A stretch of DNA of 64,000 bases from Edwardsiella tarda ATCC 15947 = NBRC 105688 (GCF_003113495.2 NZ_CP084506.1:3472001-3536000), one strand, 5' to 3'. Shown: positions 30,030-46,955, counted from the stretch's first letter. A program made the numbers and translations. The notes: generated from the sequence alone by a model not told the origin.

Positions 30030-31304
30030 TTGGAATCGTTATATACCGTACTGCTCTATCTCATTCAGCCTCTAATCTGGCTTAGACTCCTGCTGCGTAG
30101 CCGAAAATCACCGGCTTACCGCAAACGCTGGGGCGAACGCTATGGCTTCTGCCGTAACAAGGTTGTACCGGGCGGGATCTTGCTGCATTCGGTCTCGGTC
30201 GGGGAAACGCTGGCCGCGATTCCATTGGTGCGCGCGCTGCGCCACCGTTATCCAACCCTACCGATCACCGTCACGACCATGACCCCGACAGGCTCGGAGC
30301 GAGTGATGTCGGCCTTTGGCAAGGATGTCCATCACGTCTATCTTCCCTATGATCTGCCGGGTGCCATGCGACGTTTCTTAAATACCGTGCGTCCCAAGCT
30401 GGTCATCGTGATGGAAACCGAGCTATGGCCCAACATGATCGCCGCGCTGCATCAACGCCAGATTCCGCTCGTCATCGCCAATGCTCGTCTTTCCGCACGC
30501 TCGGCTCAGGGGTATAGCAAACTGGGTGGCTTCATGCGTCGTCTGCTGGGGAAAATCACCCTGATCGCGGCACAGAACCAAGAGGATGGCGAGCGCTTTA
30601 TCGATCTCGGACTCAAGCGAAGTCAACTGGCGGTAACAGGCAGCATCAAATTCGATATTTCCGTTACCCCCGAACTGGCAGCCCGAGCCGTTACCCTACG
30701 CCGCCAATGGGCTCCGCACCGTAAAGTCTGGATCGCCGCTAGTACGCATCAAGGGGAAGAGGCCATCATGCTGCAAGCACACCGCCGCTTGCTCGCCCAG
30801 TTCCCCGACTTACTGTTGATCCTCGTACCACGTCACCCTGAACGTTTTAAAGAGACAGAGCAGCTGACCCAAAAAGGGGGCTTCAACTACCTAATGCGCA
30901 GTAGCGGTCAGATCCCCACGCCCCAGACGCAGGTGGTCATCGGCGATAGTATGGGGGAGCTGATGTTACTGTATGGCATCGCCGATTTAGCCTTCGTTGG
31001 TGGGAGTCTGGTCGAGCGGGGTGGGCACAATCCCCTCGAGCCGGCAGCACACGCTATTCCAGTACTGATGGGACCCCATACCTTTAACTTCAAGGATATT
31101 TGCGCCAAACTACAGCAGGCCGATGGCTTGATCTCTGTCGCTGATGGCGAGGCGTTAGTTGGAGAGATCACCACCCTGCTGACGGATGAAGATTACCGTT
31201 TGTGGTATGGCCGCCACGCCGTCGAAGTCTTGCACCAGAATCAGGGCGCGCTGCAGCGATTGTTACAGCTGCTATTACCCTATCTGCCGTTACGGAGTCA
31301 CTAA
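30030..31304 (+). CDS. waaA: Kdo transferase WaaA (TTG start)
   Basis: Bifunctional CMP-Kdo:lipid IVA transferase, an essential inner-membrane-associated family 30 glycosyltransferase. No ATG fits. The TTG at 30030 gives 424 residues that align end-to-end with E. coli WaaA (425), beginning with the membrane anchor LYTVLLYLIQPLIWLRLLL. The frame is open to 29994, but the preceding residues are unlike the family. LLHSVSVGETLAAIPLVRAL, METELWPN and the C-terminal GGSLVERGGHNPLEPAAH motif are visible. A 174 bp gap before it may hold a separate promoter. waaE follows after 3 bp. Confidence 0.95.
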   Translation: MESLYTVLLYLIQPLIWLRLLLRSRKSPAYRKRWGERYGFCRNKVVPGGILLHSVSVGETLAAIPLVRALRHRYPTLPITVTTMTPTGSERVMSAFGKDVHHVYLPYDLPGAMRRFLNTVRPKLVIVMETELWPNMIAALHQRQIPLVIANARLSARSAQGYSKLGGFMRRLLGKITLIAAQNQEDGERFIDLGLKRSQLAVTGSIKFDISVTPELAARAVTLRRQWAPHRKVWIAASTHQGEEAIMLQAHRRLLAQFPDLLLILVPRHPERFKETEQLTQKGGFNYLMRSSGQIPTPQTQVVIGDSMGELMLLYGIADLAFVGGSLVERGGHNPLEPAAHAIPVLMGPHTFNFKDICAKLQQADGLISVADGEALVGEITTLLTDEDYRLWYGRHAVEVLHQNQGALQRLLQLLLPYLPLRSH

Positions 31305-31307
31305 ACC

Positions 31308-33372
<2,065 letters not shown>

Positions 33373-33426
33373 GACCCCTCACTCAATACATTGACAGCAT
33401 GCCATTATAGATAGGGGCAAATAGGC

Positions 33427-33455
33427 AAAAAAAAACCCGGCAGAGCCGGGTTTTT
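33427..33455. terminator. Rho-independent terminator, rpmBG / mutM
   Basis: A cccggc/gccggg stem (33436-33441, 33445-33450) with a 3-base loop, flanked by A9 on the left and T5 on the right. On the minus strand it ends rpmB-rpmG with a nine-U tract. It lies upstream of mutM, so mutM should need its own promoter or readthrough. Confidence 0.9.
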
Positions 33456-33470
33456 CCAATTCCACTAAAA

Positions 33471-33641
<171 letters not shown>

Positions 33642-33649
33642 TCAGATCC

Positions 33650-33907
<258 letters not shown>

Positions 33908-34052
33908 TCAGCTCGAGCTTCGTATAGGTAGTGGCCGCCTCGTCAGGCTTTAGAGCCCATCCCGGCAAACTCCGCCGAGTAGACTCTGAGTCAGGTCGAA
34001 ACCTGCTGAGATAGGCTCTTAACGCCACAACCTAGATTCTCAAAGGTGGCGT

Positions 34053-34081
34053 AGTATACGCTCTAGAGCGCATGTGCTCAA
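34053..34081 (-). promoter_or_regulatory. Sigma-70 promoter for rpmB-rpmG
   Basis: Read on the minus strand, TTGAGC (34081-34076) and TATACT (34058-34053) are separated by 17 bp. This near-consensus promoter points at rpmB with an untranslated leader of about 160 nt, which is a fair length for a ribosomal protein operon. Confidence 0.75.
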
Positions 34082-34125
34082 GACCCGAACAGCTAAAGAT
34101 CCCTCAGGATCGCGAAAAAATATGA

Positions 34126-34809
34126 TTAAATCCACCCACGTTCAGCAAAAGAAACCCGCTGACCGCAGCCGATGACCATATGATCGAGAACCTGAATATC
34201 CACCAGTGCACAGGCCTTAGCCACGCGGGCTGTTAGCAAACGGTCCGCCACACTGGGCTCGGGATTACCGGACGGGTGGTTATGCGCCAGGATAAGCGCC
34301 ACAGCATTTAGCTTGAGCGCCTCCCGGACGATTTCCCGTGGATATACATCCACACAGTTTATAGTACCCGAAAACATCTGCTCAGATCGAATAACACGAT
34401 GCTGATTGTCCAAAAACAACACGACGAAAGCCTCACGCTCTAGCGCAGCAAACAGATTTTGGAGAAAAAGTGCGGTCAAATCGGGGCTCGTCATCGCGCT
34501 GACCTCACTCATTCGATGCTGCAACACCCGCCGCGACAACTCCAGCACCGCCTGCAATTGAGCAAACTTCGCCACACCGAGGCCTGGTGTAGCACAGAAG
34601 GTATCGACATCCGCCTGCAAGATCCCCTGGAGCGAACCAAAGCGTATCAGTAGCTGTTGCGCTAGCTGAAACACATGCATGCCTGGCACGCCAGTACGCA
34701 AAAATAGCGCTAATAACTCCTGATCGCTGAGCGAGGCCGCACCTAATAGCAACAGCTTCTCTCTGGGTGGCAATCCCTGTGGCCAAACAAATGGCTTATC
34801 TTCTTGCAT
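34126..34809 (-). CDS. radC: RadC/YicR family JAB1/MPN metalloprotein
   Basis: It has 227 residues from the ATG at 34809 (E. coli YicR 222). An N-terminal helix-hairpin-helix-like region is followed by the C-terminal JAMM domain. The JAMM motif is clear in [17 protein letters not shown] (H-x-H...D). The family was once linked to recombinational repair, but its role is unsettled. The 57-codon upstream extension is hydrophobic, unlike the family, and overlaps the coaBC promoter region, so I rejected it. It is divergent from coaBC. Confidence 0.9.
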   Translation of the reverse strand: MQEDKPFVWPQGLPPREKLLLLGAASLSDQELLALFLRTGVPGMHVFQLAQQLLIRFGSLQGILQADVDTFCATPGLGVAKFAQLQAVLELSRRVLQHRMSEVSAMTSPDLTALFLQNLFAALEREAFVVLFLDNQHRVIRSEQMFSGTINCVDVYPREIVREALKLNAVALILAHNHPSGNPEPSVADRLLTARVAKACALVDIQVLDHMVIGCGQRVSFAERGWI

Positions 34810-34994
34810 CGAGCTCTCCTCCCGACAGCGCCAACGGACGCAAGAAAAATAACTGTATAAAAAAACAGCATCAATAAATATATCTAAAAACCGCGCAACT
34901 GTGCGCATGGCTTCAAAGATGGTTGCAGGATCGGCGAGAAAAGATGAGATATGGTAAGATCTTGCCACTTTGGGCTTCACACGGAACCAACACC

Positions 34995-36212
34995 ATGACG
35001 GGACTTCACGGTAAACGTATCCTATTAGGCATCAGCGGCGGGATCGCCGCCTATAAGTGCCCGGAAATCGTGCGCCGCTTGCGTGAACGGGGCGCAGAAG
35101 TGCGCGTAGTCATGACTCAAGGGGCACAGGCTTTTATTACGCCTCTGACCCTACAGGCGGTCTCTGGACACCCTGTCGCGGACGATCTCTTCGATCCTGC
35201 GGCCGAGGCCTCCATGGGGCATATCGAGTTGGCAAAGTGGGCCGATCTGATCCTGCTGGCTCCCGCTACCGCCGATCTGATCGCGCGCCTGGCTGCGGGA
35301 ATGGCCAACGATCTGCTGGCCACCCTATGCTTAGCCAGTGCCGCCCCCATCGCGCTTGCCCCCGCCATGAATCAACAGATGTACCGCGCCGCCGCTACCC
35401 AAGATAATCTCGCGATCTTAGCCCGACGTGGCATCGCGATCTGGGGACCAGATAGTGGAGAGCAAGCATGTGGCGATGTCGGCCCAGGACGGATGCTCGA
35501 TCCATTAGCATTGGTCGAGCGTACCGAGGCTCACTTCCATCCAACCCACGATCTGGCGGCTTACCGTGTACTGATCACCGCCGGACCGACGCGTGAGGCG
35601 CTGGATCCGGTGCGCTTCATTAGCAACCACAGCTCTGGCAAGATGGGGTTCGCCATCGCCGAGGCCGCGGCACGGCGCGGTGCACAGGTCACGCTAGTCA
35701 GTGGACCGGTCACTCTACCAACCCCCGCGGGCGTAATACGTATCGATGTACAGAGCGCCCTGGAAATGCAGGCCGCCGTCACGCAGCATGCCGCTGAAAG
35801 TGATATCTTCATCGCCTGTGCCGCCGTCGCCGATTACCGAGCTCAGCAGGTCGCTCCAGAGAAAATGAAAAAGCAGCAAGGCGATACATTAACGCTGACC
35901 TTGGTGAAAAATCCGGATATCGTCGCCGGCGTTGCAGCCATGACCACCGCTCGTCCATTTGTGGTAGGATTTGCCGCCGAAACCCAGAATGTGGAAGAAT
36001 ACGCCAAACAAAAACTGGCGCGTAAAGGACTAGACCTGATCTGTGCCAACGATGTTTCACAAGATGGCCAAGGTTTCAATAGTGATACCAATGCCTTACA
36101 TCTTTTTTGGCCCCAGGGTGACAAACGGTTACCGCTCAGCAGCAAATCCCTTCTGGGTAGCGCCTTAATCAATGAGATTGTCAGACACTATGAAGAAAAA
36201 AATCGACGTTAA
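34995..36212 (+). CDS. coaBC: Bifunctional phosphopantothenoylcysteine synthetase/decarboxylase
   Basis: It has 405 residues from the ATG at 34995. The N-terminal flavoprotein (HFCD) decarboxylase domain of about 190 residues has [22 protein letters not shown] and the [13 protein letters not shown] substrate-clamp cysteine. The C-terminal synthetase domain has [25 protein letters not shown] and KNPDIV. It converts 4'-phosphopantothenate to 4'-phosphopantetheine via the cysteine adduct. Its end overlaps dut by 23 bp. Confidence 0.97.
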   Translation: MTGLHGKRILLGISGGIAAYKCPEIVRRLRERGAEVRVVMTQGAQAFITPLTLQAVSGHPVADDLFDPAAEASMGHIELAKWADLILLAPATADLIARLAAGMANDLLATLCLASAAPIALAPAMNQQMYRAAATQDNLAILARRGIAIWGPDSGEQACGDVGPGRMLDPLALVERTEAHFHPTHDLAAYRVLITAGPTREALDPVRFISNHSSGKMGFAIAEAAARRGAQVTLVSGPVTLPTPAGVIRIDVQSALEMQAAVTQHAAESDIFIACAAVADYRAQQVAPEKMKKQQGDTLTLTLVKNPDIVAGVAAMTTARPFVVGFAAETQNVEEYAKQKLARKGLDLICANDVSQDGQGFNSDTNALHLFWPQGDKRLPLSSKSLLGSALINEIVRHYEEKNRR

Positions 36213-36648
36213 GATCCTCGACGCGCGCATCGGACAACAGTTCCCCCTGCCAACCTATGCCACTCCCGGCTCTGCAGGTCTGGATCTCCGCGCCTGCCTG
36301 GATAGCGCCGTGGTGCTGGCGCCAGGCGAAACCACCCTGTTACCGACCGGGTTAGCCATCCATATCGCCGACCCGTCTCTGGCCGCGCTGATCCTGCCAC
36401 GCTCCGGTTTAGGCCATAAGCATGGCATCGTGTTGGGCAATCTGGTCGGCTTGATCGACTCCGACTACCAGGGGCAGTTGATGATCTCCGTCTGGAACCG
36501 TGGGCAAACCACCTTCACCATCGAGCCTGGCGAGCGCGTCGCGCAGCTGGTACTGGTACCGGTGGTGCAGGCTGACTTTAACCTGGTAGAGTCGTTCGAA
36601 GATAGCTCGCGCGGTGCAGGGGGATTCGGTCACTCTGGCCGCCAGTAA
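36190..36648 (+). CDS. dut: dUTP pyrophosphatase
   Basis: Trimeric dUTPase that prevents uracil incorporation and supplies dUMP. It has 152 residues from the ATG at 36190, which lies inside the end of coaBC as in E. coli. The family motifs are [31 protein letters not shown], and the C-terminal P-loop-like [10 protein letters not shown]. An upstream in-frame start at 36172 is unnecessary. Confidence 0.97.
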   Translation: MKKKIDVKILDARIGQQFPLPTYATPGSAGLDLRACLDSAVVLAPGETTLLPTGLAIHIADPSLAALILPRSGLGHKHGIVLGNLVGLIDSDYQGQLMISVWNRGQTTFTIEPGERVAQLVLVPVVQADFNLVESFEDSSRGAGGFGHSGRQ

Positions 36649-36760
36649 TCCAATCCGCCGCACGCAACGCTATCAAGCCAAATAACACCGTCGCACTCCG
36701 TTGCGGCGGTGTCTGTTGTGGGGAATCCGTTTTCGCCGTTTAGCAAGGGTCTTGTCAGGC

Positions 36761-37357
36761 ATGGCAGAAAAAGAAAATACGAAAAGGAACCGTCGTGAAG
36801 AGATTTTGCAGGCGCTCGCGCAAATGCTCGAATCTAGCGATGGCAGCCAACGCATCACCACGGCAAAGCTGGCGGCTAACGTCGGCGTATCAGAGGCCGC
36901 GCTTTATCGCCATTTTCCCAGTAAAACACGGATGTTCGATAGTCTCATTGAGTTTATTGAAGACTCACTCATCTCACGGATTAACCTGATATTGCAGGAT
37001 GAGAAAGATACGCTCAATCGGCTTCGTCTTATTCTGCTGCTGATCCTGGGCTTCGCAGAGCGTAACCCTGGGCTGACCCGCATCATGACCGGTCATGCCC
37101 TCATGTTCGAGCAAGATCGTCTACAGGGTCGTATCAATCAGTTATTTGAGCGTATCGAGGCACAGTTACGCCAAGTACTGAAGGAGCGACGCCTGCGTGA
37201 AGGCAACGCTTTCGCTCACGATGAGACGTTGTTGGCCAGCCAATTACTGGCCTTCTGCGAAGGGATGCTATCGCGTTTCGTCCGCTCCGAGTTTCGCTAC
37301 CGCCCAACGCAGGAGTTTGATACCCGTTGGCCATTGCTGGCGAGCCAGTTGCAATGA
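36761..37357 (+). CDS. slmA: Nucleoid occlusion factor SlmA
   Basis: TetR-family DNA-binding protein that blocks FtsZ ring assembly over the nucleoid. It has 198 residues from the ATG at 36761, identical in length to E. coli. The helix-turn-helix is [26 protein letters not shown]. It follows coaBC-dut and converges with pyrE, the E. coli order. The in-frame codons before 36761 lack similarity. Confidence 0.97.
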   Translation: MAEKENTKRNRREEILQALAQMLESSDGSQRITTAKLAANVGVSEAALYRHFPSKTRMFDSLIEFIEDSLISRINLILQDEKDTLNRLRLILLLILGFAERNPGLTRIMTGHALMFEQDRLQGRINQLFERIEAQLRQVLKERRLREGNAFAHDETLLASQLLAFCEGMLSRFVRSEFRYRPTQEFDTRWPLLASQLQ

Positions 37358-37395
37358 TCGCGCAGCAGGCCGCGCTGAGGCGGCCTGCACGCAAC

Positions 37396-38037
37396 TCACA
37401 CGCCGTATTGCGTACGATACGCCTTAACCGCCGCCAGATGCTGCGCCATCCCTGGTTGCTCTTCCAGATAATGGATCAGATCGCTTAGGGTAATGATGGA
37501 GATCACCCGACAACCATAGTCGCGTTCAACTTCTTGGATCGCGGACAACGCTTCGCGGCCACGCTCCTGACGATCGAGGGAGATTAGCACCCCGGCCAAG
37601 GCCGCGCCGTTCGCCTGGATCAGCGTCATCGACTCACGGATAGCGGTACCAGCAGTGATCACATCATCCACTAACATCACTCGTCCCTGCAGAGGGCTGC
37701 CAACCAGGGCCCCCCCCTCACCATGATCCTTGGCCTCCTTACGGTTGAAGCAGTAAGGCACGTCCATATCGTGATGCTCGGCCAGCGCTACCGCCGTCGT
37801 GGTCGCAATCGGTATCCCTTTATACGCCGGCCCGAACAACACATCGAATGCGATACCACTGTCCGCCAACGCCTCGGCGTAGAAGCGTCCCAACAGCGCC
37901 AGATCTCGCCCGGTATTAAATAGCCCTGCGTTAAAGAAATAAGGGCTAGTACGCCCAGATTTCAACGTAAACTCGCCGAACTTGAGAACCTGCTTGCTGA
38001 GTGCAAATTCAATAAAGCGGCGCTGATAGGCCTTCAT
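37396..38037 (-). CDS. pyrE: Orotate phosphoribosyltransferase
   Basis: Converts orotate and PRPP to OMP in pyrimidine synthesis. It has 213 residues from the ATG at 38037. The PRPP-binding loop is [13 protein letters not shown], and the flexible-loop region [13 protein letters not shown] is intact. It lies downstream of rph with an intervening terminator that should act as the pyrE attenuator. Confidence 0.98.
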   Translation of the reverse strand: MKAYQRRFIEFALSKQVLKFGEFTLKSGRTSPYFFNAGLFNTGRDLALLGRFYAEALADSGIAFDVLFGPAYKGIPIATTTAVALAEHHDMDVPYCFNRKEAKDHGEGGALVGSPLQGRVMLVDDVITAGTAIRESMTLIQANGAALAGVLISLDRQERGREALSAIQEVERDYGCRVISIITLSDLIHYLEEQPGMAQHLAAVKAYRTQYGV

Positions 38038-38087
38038 ACTTTTCTCCTTCAAAGTCTGTTAATACCCGGAATGCCCATCTTACGGGC

Positions 38088-38115
38088 AAAAAAAAGGCGA
38101 CTGATAGAGTCGCCT
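38088..38115 (-). terminator. pyrE attenuator
   Basis: On the minus strand an aggcgact/agtcgcct stem (38108-38115 and 38095-38102) with a 5-base loop is followed by seven to eight U residues (38094-38088). It lies between the rph stop and the pyrE start. This matches the UTP-sensitive attenuator of the E. coli rph-pyrE operon, where ribosomes translating the end of rph closely behind RNA polymerase disrupt the hairpin. Confidence 0.9.
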
Positions 38116-38122
38116 AAAATCA

Positions 38123-38836
38123 TTATGCTAACGCAGCCTTCTGCGCCTGGATGATCTGACCTATGCCATCTTTGGCCAATGCCAAGAGTGTTAATAGCTC
38201 CTCATGGCTGAATGGCTCTCCTTCAGCTGTGCCTTGCACTTCGATCATCCGGCCATCCTCCATCATGACCACATTCATGTCGGTTTCGGCGGCAGAGTCC
38301 TCTACATACTCCAGATCGCATAGCGCCTCGCCGGCAACAATACCGACAGAGACGGCGGCAACCATCCCCTTCAGCGGGCTCGCCTTCAACTTGCCGGACG
38401 CGACCAGGGCATTCAAGGCATCGGCTAATGCCACGCAGGCACCGGTGATAGAGGCGGTACGCGTGCCGCCATCCGCCTGGATCACATCGCAATCCAGGGT
38501 GATCGTGAACTCACCCAACTTCTTCAGGTCTACCGCGGCGCGCAGCGAACGCGCGATCAAACGCTGGATCTCCATGGTACGGCCGCCCTGCTTGCCCTTG
38601 GCCGCCTCACGCGCCATACGGCTGTGGGTGGAACGGGGCAGCATGCCATATTCTGCGGTAACCCAGCCTTGGCCCTGGCCCTTTAAAAAGCGCGGCACCC
38701 CTTCGTCAACACTGGCGGTACACAACACCTTGGTATCGCCAAACTCCACCAGTACGGAGCCTTCCGCATGCTTGGTATAATGGCGAGTCAAACGCAGTGG
38801 ACGGATCTGTCCGGCTGCTCGGCCTTCAGGACGCAT
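38123..38836 (-). CDS. rph: Ribonuclease PH (intact)
   Basis: Phosphorolytic 3'-5' exonuclease that trims tRNA 3' ends. It has 237 residues with no frameshift, unlike the truncated rph-1 of E. coli K-12. Signatures include [32 protein letters not shown] and [17 protein letters not shown]. Its stop lies 8 bp from the pyrE attenuator stem, which keeps translation and attenuation coupled. Confidence 0.97.
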   Translation of the reverse strand: MRPEGRAAGQIRPLRLTRHYTKHAEGSVLVEFGDTKVLCTASVDEGVPRFLKGQGQGWVTAEYGMLPRSTHSRMAREAAKGKQGGRTMEIQRLIARSLRAAVDLKKLGEFTITLDCDVIQADGGTRTASITGACVALADALNALVASGKLKASPLKGMVAAVSVGIVAGEALCDLEYVEDSAAETDMNVVMMEDGRMIEVQGTAEGEPFSHEELLTLLALAKDGIGQIIQAQKAALA

Positions 38837-38968
38837 AAGCTCATCTCCGCAGGTAATTCAGTAATCGGCTGCGCATTATACGGCCTTCATCCGCTTATGC
38901 CTATCACGCAGGACGTCGCGGGGCTATAATCCCGACAACACACACCGTTTTAGTAATAGGCAGGCACT

Positions 38969-39832
38969 ATGATCCGTAGCATGACCGCTTACGCCCGACG
39001 CGAAGTCAAGGGTAACTGGGGCAGCGCAGCCTGGGAGCTGCGCTCAGTCAACCAACGCTATCTGGAAACCTACATCCGTCTTCCTGAACAGTTTCGTAGC
39101 CTGGAGCCGGTGATCCGTGAGCGCCTGCGCACTCGTCTGACCCGAGGTAAGGTTGAGTGCAACCTGCGTTTCGAACTCGATCCCAGCGCACAGAGTGCGC
39201 TAATCCTCAACGAGAATCTGGCTAAACAGCTAGTGGAAGCCGCTAACTGGGTCAAACTTCAGAGTGATGAAGGCGAGATCAATCCGCTGGATGTGCTGCG
39301 CTGGCCAGGCGTGATGGCCGCCGCCGAACAAGACCTGGATGCCATCAGCAGTGACCTGTTGAGCGCCCTGGATAGCACCATTGATGACTTCATCGACGCG
39401 CGTGAGCGTGAGGGTGGCGCGCTTAAGGCATTAATCGAGCAGCGCCTCGAGGCTGTCTCCGCCGAGGTCGCCAAGGTACGTAGCCGGATGCCGGAGATCC
39501 TCCAATGGCAGCGCGAGCGTTTAGTCAATAAACTCGAAGAGGCTCAGGTCCAACTCGAGAATAACCGTCTGGAGCAAGAGTTGGTACTCATGGCCCAGCG
39601 CATCGATGTGGCGGAAGAGTTAGACCGTTTAGACGCACACGTAAAAGAGACTTACGCTATCCTGAAGAAAAAAGAGGCCGTTGGACGCCGCCTAGACTTC
39701 ATGATGCAGGAGTTCAACCGCGAGTCAAACACGCTGGCCTCTAAGTCAATCAACGCAGATATCACCGCTTCAGCGATTGAGCTTAAAGTCTTGATCGAAC
39801 AGATGCGTGAGCAGATCCAGAATATCGAATAA
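38969..39832 (+). CDS. yicC: YicC family endoribonuclease
   Basis: A 287-residue protein matching the size of E. coli YicC. The N-terminal MIRSMTAYARRE and the C-terminal RRLDFMMQEFNRESNTLASKS are the two conserved blocks (YicC_N and DUF1732). The middle is rich in charged helices. The family has been described as endoribonucleases involved in sRNA turnover. Divergent from rph; followed by a strong terminator. Confidence 0.95.
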   Translation: MIRSMTAYARREVKGNWGSAAWELRSVNQRYLETYIRLPEQFRSLEPVIRERLRTRLTRGKVECNLRFELDPSAQSALILNENLAKQLVEAANWVKLQSDEGEINPLDVLRWPGVMAAAEQDLDAISSDLLSALDSTIDDFIDAREREGGALKALIEQRLEAVSAEVAKVRSRMPEILQWQRERLVNKLEEAQVQLENNRLEQELVLMAQRIDVAEELDRLDAHVKETYAILKKKEAVGRRLDFMMQEFNRESNTLASKSINADITASAIELKVLIEQMREQIQNIE

Positions 39833-39868
39833 ACCCGCCTAGTTGTGTCATCGCACACGGCTCCGCCA

Positions 39869-39892
39869 GGCCCTGATACTCAGGGCCTTTTT
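39869..39892 (+). terminator. Rho-independent terminator after yicC
   Basis: Stem ggccctga/tcagggcc (39869-39876, 39880-39887) with a tac loop and a run of T residues afterward, 36 bp beyond the yicC stop. Confidence 0.9.
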
Positions 39893-39952
39893 CTTACCAC
39901 AACGTCATACAATGGGTATCTAACGCTGACCCTTCATACCGATCGACTTACA

Positions 39953-39990
39953 ATAAAAAACACCCTGCCAGCATACCGCTCACAGGGTGT
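39953..39990 (-). terminator. Rho-independent terminator after maoP
   Basis: On the minus strand acaccctg/cagggtgt arms (39983-39990 and 39960-39967) enclose a 15-base loop and are followed by a U-rich run (plus-strand A tract ending at 39960). It lies 45 bp beyond the maoP stop. Confidence 0.82.
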
Positions 39991-40034
39991 TGTTACGCCT
40001 CTAACTCAGAAGGCCGAGTGTCGTCCAACCACCA

Positions 40035-40373
40035 TTAATCGTCAGACTCAGTGTAATCCTCAGCCCCTTCCATCTGTGGCTTGCCGCCAGAGAGCGTATG
40101 GAAACGCTTCGGACGGCGGATACGGGTCACATACTTCGCCCAGACTTTCTCCGCCTCGGTTGCTGGCTGACGCTCACCACGACATACAGCAACAAACAGC
40201 AGCTCTTCATCCGTTTGAGCCTCGCGAGTTCCGAGATCTAATTCATTAAATGCATACCCAAAGCGCTCAAGTAACTGAGCCTCTTTGATGGTGAAATCAC
40301 CATGACGTGAAAAACCACGTGGATAGTGTTTGTTATCAAAGAAACGATGAGTGGTATGGAAGCTTTCCGGCAT
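40035..40373 (-). CDS. maoP: Macrodomain Ori organisation protein MaoP (YifE)
   Basis: A 112-residue DUF413 protein, the same length as E. coli MaoP, with [26 protein letters not shown] and [13 protein letters not shown]. In E. coli it acts with the nearby maoS site to organise the Ori chromosomal macrodomain. The 119 bp interval to divergent hdfR would be the place to look for maoS, which I could not identify by eye. Confidence 0.95.
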   Translation of the reverse strand: MPESFHTTHRFFDNKHYPRGFSRHGDFTIKEAQLLERFGYAFNELDLGTREAQTDEELLFVAVCRGERQPATEAEKVWAKYVTRIRRPKRFHTLSGGKPQMEGAEDYTESDD

Positions 40374-40492
40374 CTGACACGCTCCTAATTCTCTATGGCC
40401 GTGCTATTTATGGCGCGGAGTATTAGATAGGCTTGACAAGCTGTAAAACAAAACATTTAAATCATGATGATAAAATTTTTTGCAGGTGAATC

Positions 40493-41329
40493 GTGGATAC
40501 CGAATTACTCAAAACCTTTTTGGAAGTCAGTCGTACACGTCACTTCGGCAAAGCTGCCGAAACCCTCTACCTGACACAATCTGCCGTCAGCTTCCGTATC
40601 CGTCAGTTGGAAAATCAAGTCGGTACCGAGCTATTCACTCGACACCGGAATAATATCCAGCTTACCCCTGCTGGCCAGAAGCTCGTACCCTATGCCGAAA
40701 GTCTGATGAATACCTGGCAGCTGGCCAAGCAGGAGATGATTCATGCGGGCCAAGCTAAGACGTTCTCTATCGGCGCTCCGACGCTGCTCTGGGAATCTGT
40801 GCTCGCAGAGTGGCTACCGCAACTCTACCGAGATAACCCGAGTCTACAGCTAGAAATACGTAGCGGTCAGCGCCATACACATATCCGTCAGTTACATGAG
40901 CGCCAGCTGGATCTACTGATCGCCACAGAAATTCCCAAGGCCGATGAATTTAGTAGTACACAAGTTGGTGAATTCCATCTTGCGCTGTACGTTAGTAAGG
41001 ATAGTACGCCGAAAAAAACGCAGCCTTTCATCCAGCTCGATTGGGGCGCCGACTTCCTACCCCATCCATCATCCATCAATCATAGTATGCCGCCATTGTT
41101 GGATAGCAGCTCGCTATTGATCGCCGAGCGAATCTTGCGTCAAACGCATGCTAGCGCATTTTTCCCTGAAACTTGGGCTAGTAGAGCAGAAAATGAATTA
41201 AAACGCGTAGAGCAGGTCGAGAAGCTCATCCGACCGGTCTATGCCATTTGGCTGCATAATAGCGATCGTCAGGAGGAGATCGCGCAAATGGTGGACTCAC
41301 TCTCTCCCTTGTTCATCAACCATGCTTGA
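40493..41329 (+). CDS. hdfR: LysR-type regulator HdfR
   Basis: A 278-residue LysR regulator with a GTG start. The N-terminal MDTELLKTFLEVSRTRHFGKAAETLYLTQSAVSFRIRQLENQ is nearly the E. coli sequence; the effector domain is more diverged. E. coli HdfR represses flhDC and activates gltBD. It is divergent from maoP and converges with the rRNA operon, the E. coli arrangement at rrnC. Confidence 0.94.
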   Translation: MDTELLKTFLEVSRTRHFGKAAETLYLTQSAVSFRIRQLENQVGTELFTRHRNNIQLTPAGQKLVPYAESLMNTWQLAKQEMIHAGQAKTFSIGAPTLLWESVLAEWLPQLYRDNPSLQLEIRSGQRHTHIRQLHERQLDLLIATEIPKADEFSSTQVGEFHLALYVSKDSTPKKTQPFIQLDWGADFLPHPSSINHSMPPLLDSSSLLIAERILRQTHASAFFPETWASRAENELKRVEQVEKLIRPVYAIWLHNSDRQEEIAQMVDSLSPLFINHA

Positions 41330-41480
41330 TAACAGAACATATCAGCAAGCGATAAATGCTACCGCGCTGCCCTCGACATAGCAGGGCGAAATAAACAGAA
41401 CCCAGCGCCCTACACCGTAGGGCTAGTATGCTCAGCAAGCAAACGAGCACGACAGCGAACTTTGGCGGAAATAAAAACAA
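41330..41480. other. Intergenic, no gene seen
   Basis: About 150 bp between hdfR and the rRNA operon terminator. I see no open frame with family similarity and no clear signal. Confidence 0.5.
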
Positions 41481-41511
41481 AAAAGCCTTCTGTTTTCACA
41501 GAAGGCTTTTT
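41481..41511 (-). terminator. rRNA operon terminator
   Basis: A 12 bp perfect stem, aaaagccttctg/cagaaggctttt (41481-41492, 41499-41510), follows tRNA-Trp on the minus strand, with a run of U residues. Strong rho-independent terminator of the rrn transcript. Confidence 0.95.
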
Positions 41512-41514
41512 ATC

Positions 41515-41590
<76 letters not shown>

Positions 41591-41598
41591 AAATAGGG

Positions 41599-41675
41599 TG
41601 GCGGAACGGACGGGACTCGAACCCGCGACCCCCTGCGTGACAGGCAGGTATTCTAACCAACTGAACTACCGCTCC
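41599..41675 (-). tRNA. aspT: tRNA-Asp (GTC anticodon)
   Basis: 77 nt with encoded CCA. It begins GGAGCGGTAGTTCAGTTGG and has a CTGTCAC anticodon loop. It lies 8 bp before tRNA-Trp in the distal part of the rRNA operon. Confidence 0.98.
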
Positions 41676-41721
41676 ACCGAATTTTGTATCACACCCGTTT
41701 CCGGGGTACTGCTAAATTTGA

Positions 41722-41841
41722 TGCCTGGCAGTTCCCTACTCTCGCATGGGGAGACCCCACACTACCATCGGCGCTACGGCGTTTCACTTCTGAGTTCGGC
41801 ATGGGGTCAGGTGGGGCCCACCGCGCTATCGCCGCCAGGCA
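41722..41841 (-). rRNA. rrf: 5S ribosomal RNA
   Basis: A 120-nt gene. The ends pair as tgcctggc/gccaggca, and internal segments match enterobacterial 5S (for example the minus-strand CCCCATGCGAGAGTAGGGAA). Strand and position follow the 23S gene. Confidence 0.97.
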
Positions 41842-41929
41842 AATTCTGTTTTACCAACCGCCATTCAGGCCATCGGTTCCAATCTTGAACAAGCTAAATT
41901 CGTCTCTCTAAAAACACCTTCGGTGTTGT

Positions 41930-44838
<2,909 letters not shown>

Positions 44839-44943
44839 TCACAACCCGAAGGTGTTTCACTTCGTGCTGCAAGCATTTGAGAGACTCTCGAATCACTTGT
44901 TAAAAGCAATTCGATTGTTTTCGAATTTTCAGCTTGTTCCAGA

Positions 44944-44956
44944 TTGTTAAAGAGCA
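44944..44956 (-). promoter_or_regulatory. boxA antitermination element in 16S-23S spacer
   Basis: Minus-strand TGCTCTTTAACAA, the rrn boxA, lies between tRNA-Glu and 23S. It recruits the Nus factors for antitermination. Confidence 0.88.
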
Positions 44957-45028
44957 AAATATTGCAAACATGACTCGTAAGTCCGTTTTGCAATATTGTT
45001 GGCACCGTCTTTCACCCGATACCGCAAA

Positions 45029-45104
45029 TGGCGTCCCCTAGGGGATTCGAACCCCTGTTACCGCCGTGAAAGGGCGGTGTCCTAGGCCTCTAGACGAAGG
45101 GGAC
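45029..45104 (-). tRNA. gltT: tRNA-Glu (TTC anticodon)
   Basis: 76 nt with encoded CCA in the 16S-23S spacer. It begins GTCCCCTTCGTCTAGAGG and has a CTTTCAC anticodon loop. A single tRNA-Glu spacer is the rrnB/rrnC/rrnE/rrnG type of E. coli. The gltT/gltU suffix is arbitrary here. Confidence 0.98.
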
Positions 45105-45187
45105 ACTGGGTCGACTTCGCAGACGCTTTGCTCGAACATCTATCAGACAATCTGTGTGAGCACTACACAATATTTCGTATCTTCAGG

Positions 45188-46731
<1,544 letters not shown>

Positions 46732-46871
46732 AAAGCTTGATGCTCAAAGAAATTAAACTGTTTATTCGTAATGAATTAACTGCTGTCACTCTTCAAGACT
46801 TTAAATATTTTGGCATTCCGAGGAATGCTTAATACGAATCTTGCGAGTGCCCACACAGATTGTCTGATAAT

Positions 46872-46884
46872 TTGTTAAAGAGCG
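46872..46884 (-). promoter_or_regulatory. boxA antitermination element in rrn leader
   Basis: Minus-strand CGCTCTTTAACAA between the promoters and 16S, the expected place for the leader boxA. Confidence 0.9.
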
Positions 46885-46927
46885 CCGCCGCGAGAACTCG
46901 TTAAGTTGTCGTCGGCGTGGGCTGCGT

Positions 46928-46955
46928 ATATTACGCTTCTCGCCCGCAGAGTCAA
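46928..46955 (-). promoter_or_regulatory. rrn P2 promoter
   Basis: Minus-strand TTGACT (46955-46950) and TAATAT (46933-46928) with 16 bp spacing, upstream of boxA. It resembles E. coli rrn P2. Confidence 0.88.

Noticed and set aside
34810..34980. Hydrophobic N-terminal extension of RadC
   Set aside because: It would overlap the coaBC upstream region and adds a segment absent from the family.
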